From Muraenolepis orangiensis (taxonomy: Eukaryota; Chordata; Actinopteri; Gadiformes; Muraenolepididae): DNA of 64,000 bases. Both the position numbers and the translations under genes were made by a program. The DNA lies in contig CM051016.1 in the NCBI GenBank assembly GCA_027704905.1, forward strand, positions 7,478,461 through 7,542,460, written 5' to 3'. Shown one piece after another: positions 26,601 through 35,600 of this stretch (the first letter of the stretch is position 1; every line of letters begins with the position of its first letter). The notes beneath the pieces are model-generated. The model made no database searches. It had not been told where the DNA came from and saw nothing but the letters and a program-made list of their open reading frames with translations.

Positions 26601-29600
26601 TTAGCTCCGGAGTGGGATTTCTGGACGCTACCTTGTCCTTGTTTGCGATAGAGAAGGTAACCCAAATAAGCAACAATGTTGTTGAGGTTGTTTACATTTC
26701 CCCCAAAAAACGTGAAATTGCCTCCGTCTCTCTTGCGTCTATAGTTCCATCTCACCCCGGGCCATGTGGGCCTCATCTTCCTGGGGTTCTCCTTGCCTTA
26801 CGGTCTGAGTGCGCCTTCTCTGGGTTTTCTTACTGATAAATATCCTGTGAGTCTCAGATGGGGTCAATACGTTAACCCCAGAACTCCTGCCAGTATTGTA
26901 ATGGTTGTAATAAGCTTTGTGCGTACATGGGGACTAAGGGAAGGTTAGGATAAGGTGACCAGATGTCCCTGGCTGCAGAGTTCGTGGAAATGTCTGTATT
27001 TAAAAATATATTTATATATATTTTTTCTAAACTAATTCTGAACAATTAACATAAGCTATATTGACAGCCAAACCACTATTTTCTCATTTTAGAAATCTGG
27101 TCACCTTGGGTTAGGAGCACTGATCTTCTGAATGACTCCATGACCATTATTATCTCTTACCCCCTAATACCAATGTAACGGACTCCTTTCATGTTCATTT
27201 CAGGCCACAAGAAGTTCGTTCATGATTTTCGGTGGCTATCTCTCGGGACTCGGCTTCTGTTTTCTTGGTCCAGCGCCGTTTCTCCACATTTCCAGGTGTG
27301 CAATATCGAATGATTTATATTGGTCACTCATTCCTGGTGAAGTGACTTTCCGCTCCTCTTGTTTTGGGTTCCTCCTGGTAGCCAGCTGTGGTTGCTGATC
27401 TTCATGCTGTGTGTGAATGGCTTCAGTTTGGGCATAAGTCTCATGCCCAGCTTACCAGAGATCCTTGCATCAGCGCAGTGAGTTACTTCAGAATGACATC
27501 TGCTATGTTCCCGTAGCTTCTGTAAGAGTCTGAATATTATACTAAATGTATAACCGTAAATTACTTATTTTAAATTCTGAATGATCTTCATGGGGGGGGG
27601 GGGGGGCAGTGAGCAGGGCTTCGAAGACGGACTTGGTACCCTGGGAATGGTGTCTGGACTGTTCGGAGCTTGCTGGTCCATGGGGTAAGTCCTACTAGTC
27701 CTTACTGGTTGTTGTCAATTTCTGTGTCAGTCACATGGTACAAGATTCAAGATGTTGTATATTTGCGCAGTATGACATTTTTAAACACGATACTATACAA
27801 AAGGACTTTACACAATAAAAATGAGCATAAAAGTAACTTTATTATGTTATGTAATATGATAATGTATATAATTGCACAAAAAGCATTTTAAAGTGCCAGT
27901 AGTGCAGCAGCATCATGCAAAATAGCTTGTTATCCTGTCCAGTTTGTCACAAAGGTGTGGAGGTGAGGTTGGACCCAGAACGCAGGCGGAGACCAGAAAA
28001 GAAGAACAGGGGTTTCATTACGGCACAAAACACAATAGATTGTTATCTCCAGGACCGACGAGGGATCTGGGACCGGGAGATCGAGGTGCGTCAAGCCGAC
28101 AGGTAGCAGACGTAGGGATAGTTGGGACAGGCGATGGGTCGGGTTACCGGGAAGTCAAGGTGCGTTGAGGTGGTGCGTCGAGGTGCGTCGATCGTCTGGA
28201 CCGACGAGGGGCTGGAACAGCAGACGAGCAGGCTATCTCTCTGATAGTCCGTAGCAGGGTGATCAAAAGCCAGGGATGAATGTCACCTGGGGACTGGTAG
28301 CGTACCGGTTACACATAGTACGAACGAGCGACGTCTCTCACTGACGCCGCTGTATAAATAGCCCCCAGGTGAGATCAATGGCAATTAGCCACGGTAATGG
28401 TTGGCAGGTGCGTGTGTGTGCGCCTCTAGCGCACGCGGCCTGGCAACGCCCCCTGTCAACCACCGTAACCGTGACAGTACCCCCCCCTCAACGGGTGCCT
28501 CCTGGCGCCCCACTCGGCCTGTTGGGATGTTCCTGATGGAAGTCGCGGATGAGGGACAGATCCAGGACTCTCCGCCGTGGAATCCAACTCCGCTCCTCCG
28601 GGCCGTACCCTTCCCAATCCACCAGGTACTGGAAACCCCGGCCACGGCGACGGATGTCCAGGATCTTTCTCACCGTGTAGGCGGGATGGTCGTCGATGAT
28701 CCTGGTGGTGGGAGGGCACAAGGGACTGGAAGACACAGGTTTCAATAGGGAGACATGAAAGGTGGGATGAACCTTCATGGCTGGCGGCAATCTTAACCAT
28801 ACAGAAACCGGATTGATGACCTTGTCCACCGTGTAAGGTCCCACGTAACGAGGCGCCAACTTCCGGGACTGTAACTGGAGTGGCAGGTCACGGGAGGAGA
28901 GCCAAACCTGTTGTCCAGGTCGATAGATGGGTGCCTGAACCCTCCGACGGTCCGCCAAACGCCGGTTCCGATCGGCCGTACGAAGGAGTGCCGACCGTGC
29001 GGTCCTCCAAATCCGGCGGCAGCGCTGGAGGTGGGCCTGTACCTACGGCACCGCAATCTCCTCCTCCTGGACGGGAAACAGGGGTGGTTGATAGCCCAGT
29101 GATGCCTGGAACGGCGACATCCCCGTGGCGTCGCTCATCAGGTAGTTGTGGGCGTACTCCACCCAAGGGAGGTGGGAACTCCATGAAGATGGATGGCGTG
29201 CGGCGACGCAGCGGAGAGCCGCTTCCAGGTCCTGGTTGGCTCTCTCCGTTTGTCCATTGGACTGAGGATGGTATCCGGAGGAGAGGCTGGCGGTGGCCCC
29301 CAGAGCCTGGCAGAACGCCTTCCACAACTGCGACGCGAACTGTGGCCCCCGGTCGGACACTATGTCCAGGGGTATCCCGTGCAGACGAAATACCTGCAGC
29401 ACCAGGAGGTCCGCCGTCTCCTTGGCCGAGGGAAGCTTGGGCAACGGCACAAAATGGACCGCCTTCGAAAACCGGTCGACGATGGTGAGGATGGTGGAGT
29501 TACCAGACGACGGCGGAAGACCGGTGACGAAGTCCACGGCGATGTGCGACCAAGGCCGACGGGGATAGGCAGGCTGCAGCAACCCCGCAGGAGGTCGATG

Positions 29601-32600
29601 TGAGGCCTTGCTGCGTGCACAGACGGTGCAGGCCGTGACAAAGGCCTGGGTGTCCCGGGAGATGGAAGGCCACCAGAAGCTCCGTCTGAGGAAGGACAGG
29701 GTCCGTGCAAAGCCGGGATGGCAGGTCAGACAGGAGGAATGAGCCCACTGCAGCACCCGAGACCTAACTGGATCGGGTACAAACAGCCGGTTAGCGGGAC
29801 CATTACCTGGATCTGGATGAGTAAGCTGAGCCGACCGGACGAGACCCTCGATCTCCCATGTGACTGCCCCAATCACGCACACCGGAGGCAGGATGGTCTC
29901 TGGCTCGACGAGATCCCTCTCGGCGTCCCACTGGCGAGAGAGAGTCTGGTTTCACATTCCGACATCCAGGCCGGTAGGTGAGCGTGAAGTTGAACCTCCC
30001 CAGGAACAACGCCCACCGCGCCTGTCGAGAGTTGAGCCGTCTGGCGGTGAGGAGGTAGGCCAAGTTCTTGTGGTCTGTCCAGACCACGAACGGTTGTTCG
30101 GCCCCCTCCAGCCAATGCCTCCACTCCTCCAAGGCCAGAACCACTGCCAAGAGCTCCCGATTCCCCACGTCGTAGTTCCTCTCCGCGGGCGACAACTGTC
30201 TCGAAAAAAAAGCACAAGGGTGAGTCTTCCGATCCCCCGTGGAACGTTGAGAAAGAACGGCCCCCACACCGGAATCCGATGCGTCCACCTCCACCACAAA
30301 CTGGCATGCCGGATCCGGATGCCTCAGAACCGGAGCCGAGGTAAACAGACGTGAGAGCTGCGCAAACGCCGCACCTACCTCAGGAGAGAACGGAGAGAGT
30401 GTGGAGGTGAGCCGAGTAAGTGGGGCCGCGACACTACTGAAATCCCGGATGAACCTGCGGTAAAAATTTGAAAAGCCGAGGAACCGCTGGAGTTGTCTCC
30501 GGGACGTAGGCGTCGGCCACTCCGCCACTGCCTTGACCTTAACGGGATCCGATCGAACTTGCCCCGGTTCGATTATGAACCCCAAAAAAGCCACCGATTT
30601 AGCGTGGAACTCGCACTTCTCCGCCTTGACGAACAGCTTGTTCTCCAAAAGCCGCTGAAGTACCAACCGAACGTGCTGAACGTGCTCCCTCTGACTACCT
30701 GAAAATATCAAAATATCGTCCAGGTAGACCAAGACGAACAGGTTCAGCATGTCTCGGAGAACGTCGTTCACCAGAGCTTGGAACACTGCCGGGGCGTTGG
30801 TGAGACCGAAGGGCATGACCCGGTACTCGAAGTGCCCCAAAGCAGTGTTGAACGCCGTCTTCCACTCATCCCCCTCACGGATCCGGACGAGATGGTAGGC
30901 ATTGCGGAGGTCCAATTTGGAGAACACCGTCGCATTACGGAGCGGCTCGAAGGCTGCGTCGATGAGTGGCAAGGGGTACTTGTTCTTGACGGTGATATCG
31001 TTTAGCCCCCGGAAGTCAATACACGGCCTTAACGAGTTATCCTTTTTAGTCACAAAGAAAAACCCAGAACCCACAGGCGACGACAAGGGTCTGATCAGGC
31101 CCGCTGCCAGAGAGTCGTGGATGTAGGTCTCCATGGTCTGTCTCTCGGGCCGGGACAGATTGTAGAGTCGCCTAACCGGCAAAGACGCGCCGGGAAGGAG
31201 ATTGATGGCGCAGTCGTATGGTCTGTGAGGAGGTAAGGAGATGGCCCGTTCCTTAGAGAACACCTCCCCGAGGTCGTGGTAAACATGGGGGACGGATGAG
31301 AGATCGGGAGGACTCGGGACCGGGCGGGTGGGTGGGCTGCGTGGGGCTAGAGCGGACCGGAGGCAGTTCGAGTGGCAGAACATGCTCCAACTTATCACGG
31401 AACCCGCCGCCCAATCGATGTGTGGATTGTGGATAGCCAACCACGGTCTACCCAATACCACCGGGGTGTGGGGGGAGGAGATGATGTGTAAGTGGATGGT
31501 CTCCCGGTGATTCCCTGACGGAATCAGAGTGAGAGGAACCGACCGTTGAGTGATCCGGGCCAACGGCTTGCCATCCAGCGAGTTCACCTCCAATGGTGGC
31601 TGTATCCGCTCGGTGGGAATACCGGCCCGTTCGACCAGAGCGGCATCAATAAAACTGGCATCTGCTCCGGAGTCCACCAACACCTCCACCGGAAGCCTCT
31701 CCTTCGCCCAAAGGAGATGCCCGTGAAAATGGGAGCCTGCAAGTGGAGCTGGAGAGCGGGTCGCATTCTGGCACCTCAGGGACCCCGCCGTCACTGAGGG
31801 GCCCGATCTTTTGGCCGACGATGACAGTCGCGAAGGGAGTGTCCCAACGCCCCGCAGTAGAGACAAGCTCCGGTGTCCAGCCTCCGCTTCCGTTCCTGCT
31901 GGGAAAGGACCACCCGATCCAACTGCATCGCCTCCGGAAGCGGTGGACCGAGAATATCTCCTCTCCTCCGCTGGGCGGGAGACGCTTCTGGAAGGACCCG
32001 GACCGTCCCCCCACTGCATAGCTAGTCAGACACCTGAGGCACTGAGCCTCATCCACAGTGCCCTTCTCGCCCCGCAGCGCCACCTCCGTGCCCAACTCCC
32101 GGTTGAGTCCGTTCTGGAACGCGGACAGGAGCGATTCCTCGTTCCAACCGGACTCCACCGCCAACCGGCGTGACTCCGAGACGGCTTCCCTGTTTAAGCC
32201 GCAACAGGAGTTGTCCAGCCTGGGCGCCCCGTATGGGGTGGTCGTACACCCTCATCAACTCCATTTCGAGAGCCACGAAAGTCTCCACGAGAGGAGATCC
32301 TTGCGCACGGAGCGCATCGTACATAGCGAGGGGACCTCCCTCCAGCAGACTCACTATGTAAGCAATCCTCCCCGCTTCCCTCGTAAAGCGGGACGGCTGT
32401 GCTTCAAAGATGTTCTTGCACTGAACCAAGAAGCTCCGGCAGGTGTCCGGATCCCCAGAGTATCTCGGCGGGGGCGGGATGTGTGGCTCCGCGGAACCAG
32501 CGAGAACCGGCGTTTGTGAAACCACCGCCTCGAGGTGCGCTATGCGTGCGCCCTGAGACTCCGTGATGTCCACCAGCCAGGTGATTGTCGCATGGGCTTC

Positions 32601-35600
32601 CGCAAGATGTTTCTCCCACTGCGCTGCGTAAAGGTGGATTTCGCGCTTCACCCGATCTCCGTCGCCGGGGTCCATAATGGCTCGTTCGTTCTGTCACAAA
32701 GGTGTGTGGTGAGGTTGGACCCAGAACGCAGGCGGAGACCAGAAAAGGAAGAACAGGGGTTTTATTACGGCACAAAACACAATAGATTGTTATCTCCAGG
32801 ACCGACGAGGGATCTGGGACCGGGAGATCGAGGTGCGTCAAGCCGACACGTAGCAGACGTAGGGATAGTTGGGACAGGCGATGGGTCGGGTTGCCGGGAA
32901 GTCAAGGTGCGTTGAGGTGGTGCGTCGGGAGGTGCGTCGATCCGACAGGTAGCAGACGTAGGGATAGTTGGGACAGGCGATGGGTCGGGTTACCGGGAAG
33001 TCAAGGTGTGTTGAGGTGGTGCGTCGAGGTGCGTCGATCGTCTGGACCGACGAGGGGCTGGAACAGCAGACGAGCGGGCTATCTCTCTGATAGTCCGTAG
33101 CAGGGTGATCAAAAGCCAGGGATGAATGTCACCTGGGGACTGGTAGCGTACCGGTTACACATAGTACGAACGAGCGACGTCTCTCACTGACGCCGCTGTA
33201 TAAATAGCCCCCAGGTGAGATCAATGGCAATTAGCCACGGTAATGGTTGGCAGGTGTGTGTGCGCCTCTAGCGCACGCGGCCTGGCAACGCCCCCTGTCA
33301 ACCACCGTAACCGTGACACAGTTGACATAAAGCACTTTAATATTCATTATTGTTATACACACAGGATCTACTGGGGATAATAGTGTATCATGCTTTAAGT
33401 GCACTTAGGCTACTATTTTCTTTTAAAAGTAAAGGTGCTCTGGGAATGTTTTGAGAGTTGCCAAAAGAGAGAGAAAAAGAGTGAGAAAGACCAAGATCTG
33501 AGAAAGTCCCCTCTGCTCTGGCCCTCGCTGTGTTTCTCCACCAATGAGTGTTGCATTTCACGGAAGATACGCCCTGATTGGTCAGAAATGAGCCAGGAGC
33601 AGTCTGAAACCTTAATTGGTTCATACAGAGGGAGGCAGGCGCAAACAACTGTAAACAGATATTCTGATATGTGCATTTCACTCACTAATAGCTGACGGAT
33701 GACTCTGCCATTTTTAACTAATTCCGCTGGAATTCGGTAATGGCTCTTTAATTATATATTATAATAGTACCTACAGCACCATTAAGTCTAGCATTTTTCA
33801 AGGACATTTCTTTACTACTTTAAAATGTACTGGCACATGTTCTCCTGTAAGGACGTTGTATGGACCTATGATGGGTGGCTTCCTCACACAGCGTCTAACC
33901 TTTGAGTGGGCAGCAACAATCCAAGGAGGGCTGTCCTGTCTGTCTGTAAGTTAATGATCTTATTGTTCTGGGACTGTTCTCCCCTTCCCCTAAGTCTGTC
34001 TGTCTGTATATATATGCATGTACCAAGTACAGTGAAATTATTACTCCATTCCCTCCCGCAGTATGAATTTTTACATAATACTATAAAAATACTATACACA
34101 ATAAAAAGGACTATTAAAAGAACAAAGTGACTGATGGATGATATGTTCATGTGTTGAATTATGCTAAATGCATTTTAAAGTGCCAGTAGTGCAGCAACAT
34201 CATGATTGCAGTGACTGTAATTAGTCCAGCAAAGTATCGTAGTGTAATGTTAATGACAATGTTATGATTGTGGCAGCACTCCTAGCAGTTCAGTAGGCGC
34301 CCTGCCTGTGCAATGCATTCTCATGAGCCGGTTCGTAGGATTCCCTACCAGCAAACAGTGCACTTTGTTTCATAGGAAATCTTACGTACAGCAATCAGTG
34401 CGCATGCGCGTCCCGGCAACATGGCCGACTTTCCGCAAATTCTCAGTGGAAAATGCAAAAAATCATATTGTTCGACCATTTAAATATGTTTTGATAACAT
34501 TTCTAGCGAGCAATGGGCCATTACGTGTCACAATCGTCCTTCAATGAATGTATACAATCTTTAGTTTGTTAGATATGGCAAATATTCTGCAACATGTATA
34601 TCCGTTTATCGTGACACACGGAAGTGCGTTTGTGTCGCGCACCGCCTCCCTGCTCCTCAGGGGTGCTCTTTGAACCTGGCACCTGTGCCACCTTTGAAGG
34701 CTTACAGGGAAGCCGAAAAACGTGCTACAGACATGGGATCAACAGTTTTGGAAAGATCTTGACCTCTACTACCTTACTATAAGCAAACCAATTGGGGGGA
34801 CCTTGCTGAGCGTCACTCAGCAGGGTCACAACCTGTAAAATACATGATTTCACCCTCTTATAAATAAGAAAGATCTGACCACACCAGTGTGTTTCTCGGC
34901 CAGTAAACCCTATAATAAGATGGCAAGATTCCTGGTCACAATTTCACATAATAGGAAAAACACAGAACTACAGTTCTTGGTTTTCAGATGACGTCAGAGG
35001 GCTTTCTATATTTGAGCGTCCACCATGTTGGAGCCCCTTGCCAAGTGTTTATGGATCTTTCACAGAAAGAAACCAAGGATGACTTGGAATATCTAGCTAA
35101 AGATATCCCAGTGCATTCTGAGTACACAAAAGGCCTTGAAATCCATATAAAGAGGAGATATTTACAAAAAATATCGCTGGTTGGTGTCGAACCCCGCTAG
35201 TATCCCGAGCGATCAGTTTGACCCGGAGTGTTTGCCACCAATTGAGGCTACAGATTTGCTGAGCTACCTAGTTTTGGAGACCAGCTATTACACAAAACCA
35301 CAATTTAAGGCCTATAAAAGCTTGGAGGCATTTAACCAAATGGTGTCTGGGTTCATAGCCTCTGTACAAAGAAAGCTTATTTAAGCAAAGCATGTGGTAG
35401 TCGCAAAAGTGCGCCATTCTCAGAGGATGAATGACCCGCTTGTGAGCCTTTGGATTATCGCCGAAAGCGATGGAACTATTTTATCAGCTTGGGATGTAAA
35501 GCTGGTCTTGCAGAATCTTGCTCACATGTCACCAGTGTTCTGTTCTACATTAAAGCCTGGATACGCATCAACGGAAAGTTGACCTGTACCCAAGTAAAAT

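Larger units (their letters stand above)
27945..33318 (-). mobile_element. Sushi-like Ty3/Gypsy LTR retrotransposon (chromovirus)
   Basis: A complete element of about 5.4 kb, antisense to slc18b1 copy 1 in intron 11. Two LTRs (27945-28476 and 32692-33318) begin TGTCAC and end GTGACA. The 5-bp target duplication CAGTT is at 27940-27944 and 33319-33323. Order on the minus strand: 5' LTR, self-priming site, gag, protease-RT-RNase H, integrase with chromodomain, polypurine tract, 3' LTR. The chromodomain and the gag type place it in the Tf1/sushi group. The LTRs differ at only a handful of positions plus one internal duplication, so insertion is recent. Gag and pol carry frameshifts and one stop, so this copy is probably not autonomous. 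Confidence 0.95.

Noticed and set aside
28880..29603. Plus-strand frames of 136-202 codons
   Set aside because: Shadows of the minus-strand integrase and chromodomain of the Sushi-like element, whose motifs are on the other strand.
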